In this document: positions 54,125 through 64,000 of the stretch, in pieces | How the letters are laid out: every line of letters starts with the position of its first letter | Numbering within the stretch: the first letter of the stretch is position 1 | Assembly: GCA_010015805.1 (NCBI GenBank) | Contig: ML978122.1 | Span: 248,001-312,000 of the forward strand | Source of the DNA: Rhizodiscina lignyota | Taxonomy: Eukaryota; Ascomycota; Dothideomycetes; Aulographales; Rhizodiscinaceae | Length of the DNA stretch: 64,000 bases | Direction: 5' to 3' | Position numbers and translations under genes: made by a program | Notes under the pieces: model-generated | Told to the model about the DNA's origin: nothing | The model's database searches: none | What the model saw: the letters and a program-made list of their open reading frames with translations, nothing else

Positions 54125-55948
54125 TCACTGGAAGTTTTTCTTTTTCAGCTTTACTCCCGCTAATCTTACACTTGCCCACACGCTCTCCATTACAGATCTA
54201 GGTACCTTCCTGCCTTTCAGGCTTTGATCGACTAACCACATGCCTACAACAAACTGCTCTCGATTGAGTCTGCCCTCTCCTCTGCGGTCGACAAGATCCC
54301 ATATCTCAGCCAGCACGGCAGCAGGGAGGCGACTCCGACTCCAAATCTCGCGGACCACTAAGTCTAAAACGTCATCTGCCTGATCGTCTAAGCTTGCCGT
54401 ACTCTGTGAAGGCTGTATGTATAGCCCCTTGTTTGCGGCCCAAACACCCTCGTATCGTTTCCGTTCCCGCTCTGTAATAGAGTCGCGCCAGCGCTTGCGG
54501 TCGCCTTCGTGATGCTTGTTCGGATGCTTACGCCAAATATGCTTCCTGCCTCTACCATGTTTTCCTCGCCCTTCCTCGGAGGAGGACGTAGCATCCTTCC
54601 GCAGGGTAGTGCGAAGTTGTACGGGCTTCCTCTCCGGGGACTTCGTAGGGCTAGGCGACCGACTGCGAAGGCGGTTCAGTGGATTATACTCATGGTGGTG
54701 GTGATTTCGAGGATCGCGGCGGGGGAGAGGAGGGAGAGGCGTTGCGGTTGAAGAGCGAGTCGGAGAGTGGTTTCGAGACGAGGCGAGATGCGCACCCACA
54801 ATGGCATTTGCAAGGGAATCGCCGGTAATGTGAGGACTTATTTGGGGGAGCGACTGTTTTTGGTATTGAGTCGGTGGACTAAGTCCGAGAGTCGTTCGAT
54901 TGCCAGTCTCAGGAAGTGAGATGTTGCTAGCGGATTTGCGGACCTGCCGCTGTGGAGGAATTGGGCGTGGAGACGACTTCATAGGCTCATCGTCTTGTGT
55001 TGACTTCCGCGCAGCTCGCCGTGGAGCAGGTAAGTCCGGCTTGGCTTTCAGCTCGGGTGCTTCTTTTGATGCCTGCGTAACTGGATGCTTTGTGGCAGTC
55101 GATGGACGAGGTTGATGGTCTCCATCTCGGCTGAGCGGTCTTCCACGGCTTGGAGGCGCATCTGGACGAGAAATCTTTGCACCCAACTGAGGCTCCGCAG
55201 TCCGCTGGACATGATCCACTGAAGGTTGTTTGGCAGCGCTGGAAGGCTCCGGCACAGTGGGCTTAGGCGCGACAGGTGGAGGCCTCCGAGCCTTTGGCGG
55301 CTGAGAGCGTCCGCTAATCTGACCCTGATTGTTCTGCTCGAATAATTTGACAAGAGTATTAGTGGGCGGGATCGGTGTGTCGTCCGTCGTCTTATGCTCC
55401 AGATGTGGTCTCCTGGTCCTTGCGTCTTCCATCGGAGTGTATACCTTTCGCAAATTCTTTATCGGTCGATCTGCCTCCACCGTATTTGACCTTGCAGGAG
55501 AGGCGGTCCTCGACGATGACGTCTGATTCAGGTGTCTTGCCGCGGCAAGAGTGGCAGCGATATTGGACGGCGATTTCGATCGTATGAGGGGCAGCTGTTT
55601 CGTGTCGGGGACCTCGAGCCAGCCCGGACTACTTGTAAGTGCGGAGGAAGGCGGAGATGGCAAAGCAGTGCCAGAGCTGCCGGTGGTCTGGGTTTGGAGG
55701 AGGCTCAACTCTGACGAGTTTGAGGATGCCGACTGGGTCCGCGATGTTGATGCGGGCCTCTTCCCAGCCAACGTTGCTGCAGCCAATGCGCCATTGCTTT
55801 TGACTTCGTCTTTGGCCGATGGATCGGGAGCACGTGGCTTTCTCCCAAATGCACTAGACGCTCCTAGCAGCGCTGCATTCTGGACGTTGTACTCGACGCT
55901 GCCCTGTGGTCTCGCGGCACTCCGTCCGGAGGGCTGCGGGTAGGACAT
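54125..55948 (-). CDS. IRS4: Irs4-like EH-domain protein
   Basis: Single exon, 607 residues. The start (MSYPQPSGR, then QNAALLGASSAFG) and the long Ser/Pro/Lys-rich disordered middle match Irs4/Tax4. The C-terminal ordered part carries the EH domain: SITERERKRYEGVWAANKGL, VLDLVVREIWSRSRLPAAVL, AEIWDLVDRRGEGRLNREQF and VVGMWLVDQSL, where WDLVDRRGEGRL is the EF-hand-like loop. In yeast Irs4 and Tax4 regulate phosphatidylinositol 4,5-bisphosphate levels via the phosphatase Inp51, and affect cell-wall integrity, autophagy and rDNA silencing. The protein is probably peripheral at the plasma membrane. It shares a 360-bp promoter with DNA ligase IV. Confidence 0.88.
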   Translation of the reverse strand: MSYPQPSGRSAARPQGSVEYNVQNAALLGASSAFGRKPRAPDPSAKDEVKSNGALAAATLAGKRPASTSRTQSASSNSSELSLLQTQTTGSSGTALPSPPSSALTSSPGWLEVPDTKQLPLIRSKSPSNIAATLAAARHLNQTSSSRTASPARSNTVEADRPIKNLRKVYTPMEDARTRRPHLEHKTTDDTPIPPTNTLVKLFEQNNQGQISGRSQPPKARRPPPVAPKPTVPEPSSAAKQPSVDHVQRTAEPQLGAKISRPDAPPSRGRPLSRDGDHQPRPSTATKHPVTQASKEAPELKAKPDLPAPRRAARKSTQDDEPMKSSPRPIPPQRQVRKSASNISLPETGNRTTLGLSPPTQYQKQSLPQISPHITGDSLANAIVGAHLASSRNHSPTRSSTATPLPPLPRRDPRNHHHHEYNPLNRLRSRSPSPTKSPERKPVQLRTTLRKDATSSSEEGRGKHGRGRKHIWRKHPNKHHEGDRKRWRDSITERERKRYEGVWAANKGLYIQPSQSTASLDDQADDVLDLVVREIWSRSRLPAAVLAEIWDLVDRRGEGRLNREQFVVGMWLVDQSLKGRKVPRSVMESVWASVRLAGVKLKKKNFQ

Positions 55949-56308
55949 TTAAGCCATGTGTATAGCGCCTACGACGGCGACAGCGGGAACGAGAACGCGA
56001 CGAAGAGAACGCTCAAATAGATCATGAAAAGTAACAGCGAAGATGTACACGCAATCCAAAGGCCCATGAGTAAGCATCAGGGCAGCTTGGCAGGCTGTAC
56101 TTCAGCCTAAACGAGATTAGTTACGAACGGCTATCACGTGACTCACGCGCAAGTTTCGTGTCGTCACTCCTCGCGCTTCGCAAGTTGCTCTTCTGCCTGG
56201 AGCTGGACTTCAGAAGCATGAATGCCAACCGAGAGGAGCACTCAGTTCTGGCTTTCAGCTCAACCTCAAACACCACCAACATCGCCAGTCGACTGAGGCG
56301 TTGTGGAA
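55949..56308. other. Divergent promoter region of irs4 and lig4
   Basis: 360 bp between the two start codons; it includes a CACGTGACTC string near 56135 (CACGTG E-box). No TATA box stands out. Confidence 0.45.
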
Positions 56309-59300
56309 ATGGCTGACTTAGAAATGCAAGATGCAGACGCTGCCGCGGAAGAGCAGCTGATGTATCGACACCTCCATCAAACCCAAGAAGAGCTCGATGA
56401 GAAGTAAATCGAATTCTTCATTAGCAGAGAATGTAAAAAAGAGTTGCTGATTGAATCAGGTTTCCAAATCGGCCTCACAACCACTCAAAGACTCTCCCAT
56501 TTCATGACCTCCCTCTGAAGCTCTTCAACCCGTTGCGCAACCACAAGAAAAAGCCGATTGGGCCTGCCGTCCGGCGGACACATGGTCCGCTTGGAGCAGG
56601 AAATCTCTCGAAGGATGAATTTCGCGACAAGGTCATTTCAGACTTCATTCAAAAATGGCGAACGCAAGTCGGAAATGACTTCTACCCAGCCATGCGACTC
56701 ATAATACCCGACAAGGACCGCGATCGTGCTATGTACGGACTCAAGGAGAAGTATATCGCCAAGCTTTTGGTTCGGGTCCTCCGAATCGACAAGGACTCTG
56801 AAGATGGCTCGAACCTTCTCAACTGGAAGCTTCCTGGCCAGACCTTCAAAAGTGCAACGGCCGGCGACTTTGCCGCTAGATGTTTTGAAGTTATTTCAAA
56901 ACGGCCGATCAGAACTACGCCTGGGAACATGACAATTGCAGAAGTGAATGACCAGCTTGACACACTATCGCATCTCTCTAAGGAGGAAGATCAGCTCCCT
57001 ATCTTTGAGAACTTCTATCGCAACATGAATGCCGAGGAACTAATGTGGCTTATCCGCATCATCCTTCGCCAGATGCACATCGGCGCGACTGAGAAAACGG
57101 TTCTCAATGTTTGGCACCCAGATGGAGATAACCTCTTCAACGTCTCCTCCAGTCTTCAGCGTGTTTGCTGGGAACTCTCCGATCCGGACACTCGTCTGGA
57201 TGATGAGAGCAGCAACATCAACTTGATGGAATGCTTCCAGCCACAGCTTGCCGCTTTCCAACTGTCTTCGTTTGAAAAGATTGTCGCCCGATTGTTATCC
57301 ACCGAAGAACACAAAGTGTTCTGGATCGAAGACAAACTCGACGGTGAGCGAATGCAACTTCACATGGCAGAAGATGCTAGTGCACCAGGAGGTTACCGTT
57401 TCAAGTATTGGTCCCGAAAGGCGAAAGATTACTCTCATCTCTACGGCAAATCTTTCGAAGATATCAACGGCGCATTGACGAAATATCTCAAGTCGGCTTT
57501 TAACGAAAGCGTGCGAAATATCATCCTGGATGGGGAGATGATCTACTGGGATATGGAAAGTGGGAAAGCTGGTGCCTTTGGTCATCTCAAAACAGCAGTT
57601 CATGAAGAATTGAAGAAAGCTTCGACTGAGAATCAAGGTCGCCGCCCTGTTTTTAAAGTGTTTGACTGTCTCTACCTCAACGACATGGTGATCACGAATT
57701 ATACACTGGAAGTTCGTCGCGAAGCTCTTGCAAAGAGCATTAAGAGCATCCCCTTCCGCATGGAGATTCTCGATTACCAAGAGGCCCGTACTACGGAAGA
57801 GATTCAGGAGAGGCTTCGCGAAGTCGTAGAGGAGTCCTGGGAAGGATTGGTTTTGAAGAAGCCTCTCTCGAGGTACCGCCCGAACGATCGCAACGAGGAC
57901 TGGATTAAAGTGAAGCCTGAATACATGACAGAGTTCGGTGAAGCCCTCGACTGCGTCGTCATCGGTGGCTATTACGGCTCTGGGAGACGTGGAGGCAATC
58001 TGTCTAGCTTTCTTTGCGGTCTTCGGGTGAACCCAGAACAGATCAAACAGGGTGTCAATCCTCAAAAGTGCTATTCATTCTTCAAAGTTGGAGGTGGATT
58101 CACAGCAAATGACTATGCCGACATCCGTCACCGTACCGATGGCAAGTGGATGCAATGGGATCCAAAGAAACCACCGATCGATTTTATCGAGCTGGGCGGA
58201 CCTCTGCTCAAGAAGTACGATGCAGAACATGTGCATAGTGTCAAATTTTCAGATGCTGAGGCCAGACTTTTGAAAACAGAACAGCCGGATGTGTGGATCA
58301 AGCCTGAAGACTCGGTGGTTCTTGAGGTAAAGGCTGCCTCAGTAAATGAAACTCCGACGTTTCGCGTCGGGTATACCTTGCGCTTCCCACGGTTCAAACG
58401 GCTCAGAACAGACAAGGATTGGACGCAAGCCTTGAATATTCGGGATTTTGAGAGTCTCCAACGGTCTGCAAAAGAAAAGAGGAATGAGAAGCAATTCCAG
58501 ATCGATCAAGGCCGACGACAGAAGAGAGTGCGGACGAGCAAGAAGAAGCCGCTTACTGTTGCTGGCAGTGAGAAAGTCAATACACCGTATGCCGGTCCGG
58601 ATACGAAAGTCTTTCAAGGTTTGACATTCTTCGTCATAAGCGAGTCTCTGGAGCCTCTCAAGAAGAGCAAAGCAGAACTAGAGCAACTCATCAAGGCAAA
58701 TGGTGGCAACATTGTTCAAAAGCAGAATCCAGACCTCGGAGTCGTTTGCATAGCCGATAGGAATCTCCCAAAAGCCGCGTCGATAAAGAAGTATGGCAGA
58801 GAGAATGTCGTGCGCCCGTCCTGGCTATTTGATTGCGTCAAGCAGGTTGAGACAGATGTCGGCAGGCCGAATTACCTGCTTCCGATGGAACCAAGGCACA
58901 TGTTCTTTACCACTGAAGACGATGGACCGCAGATCAAGAGCAACACTGACGAGTTTGGAGACAGCTATGCACGGGATGTCACAGTGGACGAGCTCAGGGA
59001 AATTTTCAAGGACATGCCATCCAAGATTGAAAAACCTGTCGACCGAGCACGCCTTCTTGAAGATCTTCAGGACGTGAGTGGTGGATTCGATGATCTACGA
59101 GAATGGATGTTTCAAGGTTTGGTTGTATACTTCGAAGGCTCAACAAGCGCCTCGATGAATGGCGTCGTAAACGGAGCAACGAGTAACAGTATCGACCTCG
59201 ACCTCGCGGCTCAGAAAGTGCGCTTTGCGAGCGGAAAGGTGGCGCAGAATATTCTTGATCACGACATCACGCATGTCGTTGTGAATGTGGAAGCCGTGAT

Positions 59301-59427
59301 GCTGAAGGATATCAGGTCAGAGGTCGCAAAGAAGCATCCAGTGCCTCGCATTGTCACAGTTGATTGGGTGAATCGAAGCTGGCAAGAACGGACTCTTCTG
59401 GATGAGGAACGCTTTGCCGCATCTTGA
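56309..59427 (+). CDS. LIG4: DNA ligase IV (non-homologous end joining)
   Basis: Exon 1 56309-56403 and exon 2 56460-59427 give 1020 residues. The N-terminal DNA-binding domain covers about residues 60-290. The adenylation domain has Lys324 in EDKLDGERMQ, DGEMIYWD, LVLKKPLSRY and EDWIKVKPEY motifs, then the OB fold with the GYYGSGRRGG start. C-terminal BRCT domains lie near 750-850 (VFQGLTFFVISES) and about 910-1018 (LVVYFEGS to FAAS end), with the Xrcc4/Lif1-binding linker between them. The enzyme seals double-strand breaks in the Ku/Lif1 pathway; in fungi its loss raises targeted-integration frequency. Unusually for the family it is nearly intron-free. The first Met has a good context (AAATGG). 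Confidence 0.97.
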
Positions 59428-59556
59428 TAACGTGCTACGAATTTTACGGACAGCCGAGCATGATCATATTCTGAGGGTGATGCGAGATCCGGCTCTCTAA
59501 GCCCGCCAACTGGAGGGATTTCAGCAGAAAAGAAAAGAATAATCTCATGTTCGCTG

Positions 59557-61164
59557 CTAGGGCAGTCTGACATCCTCTGTCAACTTCTCCTTCGCTGCAC
59601 GTGCTCGCCTCCACTTTGGTCCGCAATACAATTCCACCGCAATCAGGCTGCTCCCAATGGCCGCGGTCAAACCTAATAAGATAAACAGCACCCGTGTACC
59701 CAAAGCATTCAGCAATGGTTGAATCATCGCCACGCCTACGGATGCCACCAAACAGCGCGCGATATTACCAGCCGCAAGAGCACTGGCGCCCGCCGTAGGG
59801 AAAAGATCGATCATAAATGTGCTATTGATGTTGAACAGCATTGCCTGTGTTGCCGAGACGATGAACTGCAGTACGAGAGTTGGATAGATGCTGATCTCCA
59901 GCGAGAAGCCCACCAGTCCGAAGCATAGAGTAAACAGAAATATTGTTGGGCCTGTAAAGCCGTAACGGGCTATTTCGAGTGGAAAATCGTCTCGCTCCTG
60001 GATAGGTTCTGTGTGGCTAGCGGGGATATTATGTGCTATTCGATATGAGTCGCTAGCAAGCCGCATCTCGCGGTCCATCCAGATTCCAGCGAGCACTGAA
60101 CCAGTCACTGCACCCAGTCCGCTAGGTATGAAAGCCAAGCCTGTCTGCCGAATACTGAGGCCATAATACGACATGAAGAGGTTGCTGCTGCAAGCCATCA
60201 TCATAGACCAGGTGGTGAAGAATATTGAGCCGCAGAGCATCACACAGAAGACGTCCTTTTGGAACAGCATACTCAACGGTGTAAACGGTGTATACCAAGT
60301 CAATCCTTTCCTCGGCCGTAGTGGAAGAGGTTGCGAAGAAAGGTACGGCTGACCTGTCCAGTAATAGATCGATGGGCGGTGACTATCTCCAAGTCTTGCA
60401 GATCCATTGCCAGCAATCGAACGTACTGTTTCTGGGACGAAGAAGACCACGACTGCCAGTACGATACCACTCACGAAGAATAGGAACCGGAAGATCGAAT
60501 GAAATCCGAACGCATCTGTAATAAAGCCGCCGATCACAGGCCCAAAGGCTTGACCGAAAATCCGAATTCCCGTAGAAATGCTAACGTATCCACCCCTCTC
60601 AGTGCGGGATGTGATATCGGCAATTGTCCCGCTTGCCAGAGCGACTATTGCAGAGCTATCAAAAGCTTGTAGCGCACGAAGAACCAGAAGACTTGTGAAG
60701 TCATTAACGAATACCAGAGCGAAGTTTGTAACCATAACGGTTGTTAAGGCCCCAATATACGCGATTCGACGTCCCCTCGCGTCGGAAATGGGGCCCCAGA
60801 AGGAAGGCGCAATTGCTTGAAATACTAGATAAATGGTGATGCTCCACATCGCTGATTGAATGCTGATATGCAGGTCTTTGGCGATTGCATCTATTGCCGG
60901 GAAGCATATGTTAAGGGAGAGCGGTGAAACGAGTCCCGCCAGCGATACCACCCATACAAGACAGTATTTCCGTCGCTTGCTGAAGACGTGACGGCTATCT
61001 TCATGCAGTTCCTTCTTGCTGAGTCCCTCCTCTCCATATTCATTATCCCCCGCTTCTGAGAAGGTATGTTGTTTCCGCTGCAGTCCGTCAAGACTGTTGC
61101 TCCGTCCGTCGCGGCTAGATCGAAAGATTGTGATAGAAGAGTCGGAGGACCTTCGAGAACGCAT
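59557..61164 (-). CDS. MFS multidrug-type transporter (DHA1 family)
   Basis: Single exon, 535 residues from ATG 61164; an in-frame ATG at 61260 would add 32 residues with a short hydrophobic stretch, which I take as leader. Twelve segments are expected: WVVSLAGLVSPLSLNICFPA begins segment 1, with IYLVFQAIAPSFWGPISDARGRRIAY as the loop 2-3 motif (D-A-R-G-R-R) and RIFGQAFGPVIGGFI as motif C, the sign of drug:H+ antiporters. A long central loop (about 275-300) is polar. Fungal relatives include Qdr/Aqr1-like exporters of small organic acids and drugs. It is 129 bp from, and convergent with, DNA ligase IV. Confidence 0.88.
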   Translation of the reverse strand: MRSRRSSDSSITIFRSSRDGRSNSLDGLQRKQHTFSEAGDNEYGEEGLSKKELHEDSRHVFSKRRKYCLVWVVSLAGLVSPLSLNICFPAIDAIAKDLHISIQSAMWSITIYLVFQAIAPSFWGPISDARGRRIAYIGALTTVMVTNFALVFVNDFTSLLVLRALQAFDSSAIVALASGTIADITSRTERGGYVSISTGIRIFGQAFGPVIGGFITDAFGFHSIFRFLFFVSGIVLAVVVFFVPETVRSIAGNGSARLGDSHRPSIYYWTGQPYLSSQPLPLRPRKGLTWYTPFTPLSMLFQKDVFCVMLCGSIFFTTWSMMMACSSNLFMSYYGLSIRQTGLAFIPSGLGAVTGSVLAGIWMDREMRLASDSYRIAHNIPASHTEPIQERDDFPLEIARYGFTGPTIFLFTLCFGLVGFSLEISIYPTLVLQFIVSATQAMLFNINSTFMIDLFPTAGASALAAGNIARCLVASVGVAMIQPLLNALGTRVLFILLGLTAAIGSSLIAVELYCGPKWRRARAAKEKLTEDVRLP

Positions 61165-61688
61165 GATGAAAGCGACGCTTATTCGATGAAAGTGTAGGGA
61201 AGAAGAGGAAGAAATGGAAAGTGCACAGAAGATGACCACAATTTTTCTAGTGGGTCGCATGTTGGTGTCAACTTGTCCTTCAAAGGGGACGAATAGTCGT
61301 TAAGCGGATGCAAAGCGCGGGGAAGTGAACCACAATATGGCCTTTACTAGATGGCAAAATTACTGACGCAGATATAGGAATGGCAGAGACAATAAATTTT
61401 GTCTAGCCGTGTACGGCATTAAAACGGTTGTCGGCTAGCGCGAGAATCGATGTGCACGCATAGATATGTCAAAATTCTCGCGCTCCACTTGAGGCTTGTC
61501 ACCAGATGCATCGTTGATTATCGATTTCGTCCAATTATTTGCTGACAGTGTTTTGTTGCTTTCGGCGTGATTTGCATACAGTCTCTTTCTACGCTCTCCC
61601 TCTCATCAGCATCGCAGCTTTGCTCCCACAACTGGCTGGATCAGGTTGACTCGCTGCCAGGTCGATGTTTTTTGAATCTTAATGACTA
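61165..61688. other. Intergenic between tandem MFS genes
   Basis: About 520 bp: 5' flank of the DHA1 gene and 3' flank of the ACS-family gene, both on the minus strand. Nothing recognised. Confidence 0.45.
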
Positions 61689-63288
61689 CTACAGCTTGTA
61701 CGTGAAACCTTTGTTCTCCAGGTCCGTCCGATCTGTGAATCCTTGCTCGTCGGCGACTTCCTCCGCTAATTCCAATCCACTCCGCCTTCGGTTTTCCATA
61801 ACCATGAGCACGCCGATGATGGCAGTGAAAAAGATTGCTGCACCATATATCCCGCATAGCGTTTTGATCGCAGTTATGTATCGAGGTGCTTCCTGGGGTA
61901 AGAAAAGGAAGGGTCCGATGATGGCGCCAGCGGCATAAAAGCAGAATTCAACTCCATTTACAGTAGTCCGCTTCGTATGTCCGGCGATATTCGCACCAAC
62001 AAGATCCCATGTGAGAATGATGGAGACACCAAAGATACCTTGAAGCCAGCTGCAGGCTGTCAGGGACAATTGATGCTTCAAATCGATTGTTGCAATTCCA
62101 ATCATGCCACATATTCCGGGTATGAAACCCAAAATGATGGTAAGCACCAGCGTATTCGGCACTTTGCTGACAAAGATTCCGGCGGAAATGTTGCAGACAA
62201 ACTGTATCGCACCGCTGGGCATCTGATATTGTACGCTTTTGAGGCTGTCGTATCCGAAGCCTTTCAGAAGTATCGACATGAAATTTGTCACAGATCCGTT
62301 CAGAATGCCCAGACACAGAGCTTGGAGGGCTATGCAATAGACTTTTGGATCCCCCAGACATTCCCATATCTGGTACCAGAGGATCTTTGAGTGTTTGACT
62401 CCGGTACGATTGGATGCTATGCGCCAAACAGATACCACCTTCTCCTCGTGTGAGAAGAATCGGACATCGTTGGGAGTTGACGGAAGAATGAAGAATAGTC
62501 CAGCACCGGAGACGAAACTCATGGCGCCAATTACTAGGAAAACCAGTTTCCACGTGGCAATAGCAGGGTGGTCGATGGTCCCAATTCCCCAAGAGATGCC
62601 GGCACCAGCGAGGGAAGACAAGCCATTCATTCCAAGCCAGCAAGACATTCGTAGCGGAGCCTCCTCGCGCGTCCAGAACATGGTCGTCAATGAGATCCAG
62701 GCAGGTCCGATACATGCTTCGGTGCCTCCAAGAATAAATCGAATAGCGGCTATACCAGCGAAATTGTGCACGGCGCATGTGAGCATTAGTACAGCTCCCC
62801 AAACCATCACCATGACTGTCACGAACTTTCCAATTGGAAGCTTTTGGAGAGCAATTGTAGATGGGTAAGCGCAGGCGAGATAGCCAATGTTCGTGAGCGC
62901 TGCTACCCAAGAATAATCTCGTCCGACCAAATTCAGATCCTGCTGAAGACCGTATGCGCTCGAGTAGTTGAGGGTCTGTTTGTCGAGAAACTGCATGAAG
63001 TATACCCAACACATCTTCGATACGTTAGTCAACGTCAATTGCAACGGATTGAAGGTTACTTTCCATTGGTAGTAATATAAAATCAAGTTTCCTTCTGACT
63101 TTGGCTGCAACGAGTTCTCTCCGGTCAAAGTCCAGAGTAAAAGACTCCTTGTAGAGTCCCAAAGCAACGTCCGTATGGATTGGTGATGCAGTTATAATAT
63201 CGGGGTCGACAACATCCAACGAGTGTAAATTTGTGTTCTTCTCATCGCCACCTTTTTCCGGCGCAACTGGGCCGATAGGAGAAGACAT
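61689..63288 (-). CDS. MFS transporter, anion:cation symporter (Dal5/Tna1-like) family, frame conflict at first intron
   Basis: Minus strand. Exon 2 (63014-61689) codes about 441 residues with most of the ACS-family segments: FMQFLDKQTLNYSSAYGLQ (family-typical), GYLACAYPSTIALQKLP, GTEACIGPAWISLTTMFWTREE, NRTGVKHSKI, and a late GANIAGHTKRTTVNG. Exon 1 starts at ATG 63288 (MSSPIGPVAPEKGG) and ends with the expected first-helix lead-in KLDFILLPM. The intron between (63015-63059, donor GTAACC, branch ACTAAC) is convincing, but joining the exons shifts the frame by one base: exon 1 leaves 1 nt over while exon 2 needs none. The gene may be damaged, or the sequence may have an indel in the GGAAAG run at 63058-63063. 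Members import carboxylates, allantoate or vitamins. Confidence 0.68.
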
Positions 63289-64000
63289 GATGTTACGAGG
63301 GCTCTCGACAAAGCAGCGCACTTTCCAAAGTTTTCCACAATGATTCCATGGAAGGCCTACCTTGGCTAGAAATAGGCCACCATATGGATCTCTGTGATGC
63401 AGATGAAAGATAAGAACTGTTTTGATATTTGAGAAGGAGCTGGTTTGCCGTCGCGCAAGCATGCTTGCGACGAAGCAACAACGACGCTATCAAACCCCCA
63501 CCGCAGCGGCGATCATTTTCGGACTACGTTCGCCGACCTACCTGGCTAAACCAGTCAAATGGCTCCGGCGACTCGTTCTGCCTGAACTTGACTTGGTGGT
63601 TGATGCTTCTTAAGACTCCGTCGTGAGTCGTGGACAGGCGCGTTATCCCGACGAGGGTTCCATGATTGGAATTGAAAAGAGGGCATTAAGACCACTGGCT
63701 TATTTATGGTGTTCAATGAGATATCGGAGCGACTTCGCAACTCCGGTATCAAGATCCTGTCGTACATGCATAGATTTATCAAGCAGAGGTGAGAAGGATA
63801 AAGTAAACGTGGACGAAGGACGAGAACCGCGCTGATAACAATTAGACGACTGCGATTGCGGAAACAAATGACGTCTTACCTGGTTAGGGAGGTCCATGCG
63901 AGGCTTGCGGCATCCACGGTATTTGATTGCATGAGTTTGGGATGCTTTACTCCAGCAAAAGAGGGAATTGAAAAGCCGTAATCCGTCCTGATACATTTCA
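63289..64000. other. Window end, upstream of the ACS-family transporter; no confident gene
   Basis: About 700 bp of minus-strand promoter side plus the right edge. A minus-strand stretch near 63877-63990 ends in a good GTAAG donor (63879) and could be the tail of an exon of a gene entering from the right, but it shows no domain. Other short frames look random. Confidence 0.4.

Noticed and set aside
61948-63012. 354-codon frame overlapping the ACS-family transporter
   Set aside because: It is a shifted frame of the same strand with no transporter features; it is the frame exon 1 would enter if the intron is spliced as seen, which reinforces the conflict rather than a real product.
63500-63996. 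Short frames near the right edge
   Set aside because: Possibly an exon end of an incoming gene (a GTAAG donor is present), but too little sequence to decide frame or family.

Overview
The window is nuclear DNA of a filamentous ascomycete (Pezizomycotina; Dothideomycetes is my guess, not shown). The evidence is dense intron-bearing genes on both strands, short introns (mostly 45-60 bp) with GTRNGT donors and CTRAC-like branch points, and gene families restricted to or typical of ascomycetes (Irs4, RTA1-like, Emi1/DUF3128, GT62 mannosyltransferase, TRI12-type MFS). I find about 30 genes, with exon structures rebuilt by hand from reading frame and splice signals. There are no rRNA, tRNA, CRISPR or intact transposon features.

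Layout. 0-7 kb: a membrane-anchored multicopper oxidase cut by the left edge, a secreted acid phosphatase, and a tail-anchored GIY-YIG-fold protein. 7-25 kb: a very large disordered membrane protein, a GH36 raffinose synthase/Sip1-like enzyme, mitochondrial tyrosyl-tRNA synthetase, a twin-CX9C Emi1-like protein, a small unknown protein, an RTA1-like membrane protein, an alpha/beta hydrolase, and a coiled-coil protein possibly related to Atg28. 25-38 kb, the most accessory-looking part: an F-box-like acidic protein, a TRI12-type MFS transporter, an NAD-dependent epimerase/dehydratase, an acetamidase-type amidase, a class II DAHP synthase and a SnoaL-like protein. 38-60 kb is mostly housekeeping: the CDK8 kinase Ssn3, a GT62 mannosyltransferase, a large conserved unknown, a peroxiredoxin-like protein, glutathione-dependent formaldehyde dehydrogenase, a JMJD7-like hydroxylase, a Gfo/Idh/MocA oxidoreductase, an NTF2-like protein, Irs4 and DNA ligase IV. 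60-64 kb: two more MFS transporters, the second with a reading-frame conflict at its first splice junction.

Many neighbours are convergent pairs with small gaps (amidase/DAHP synthase 77 bp; tyrosyl-tRNA synthetase/Emi1-like 93 bp; DNA ligase IV/MFS 129 bp), and several are divergent pairs sharing a promoter region (irs4/lig4, DAHP synthase/SnoaL, JMJD7-like/oxidoreductase). No system-level novelty is proven. The best leads are the GIY-YIG tail-anchored protein, the possible small metabolic cluster at 28-37.5 kb, the frame conflict in the last transporter, and the unusually small exons and introns.
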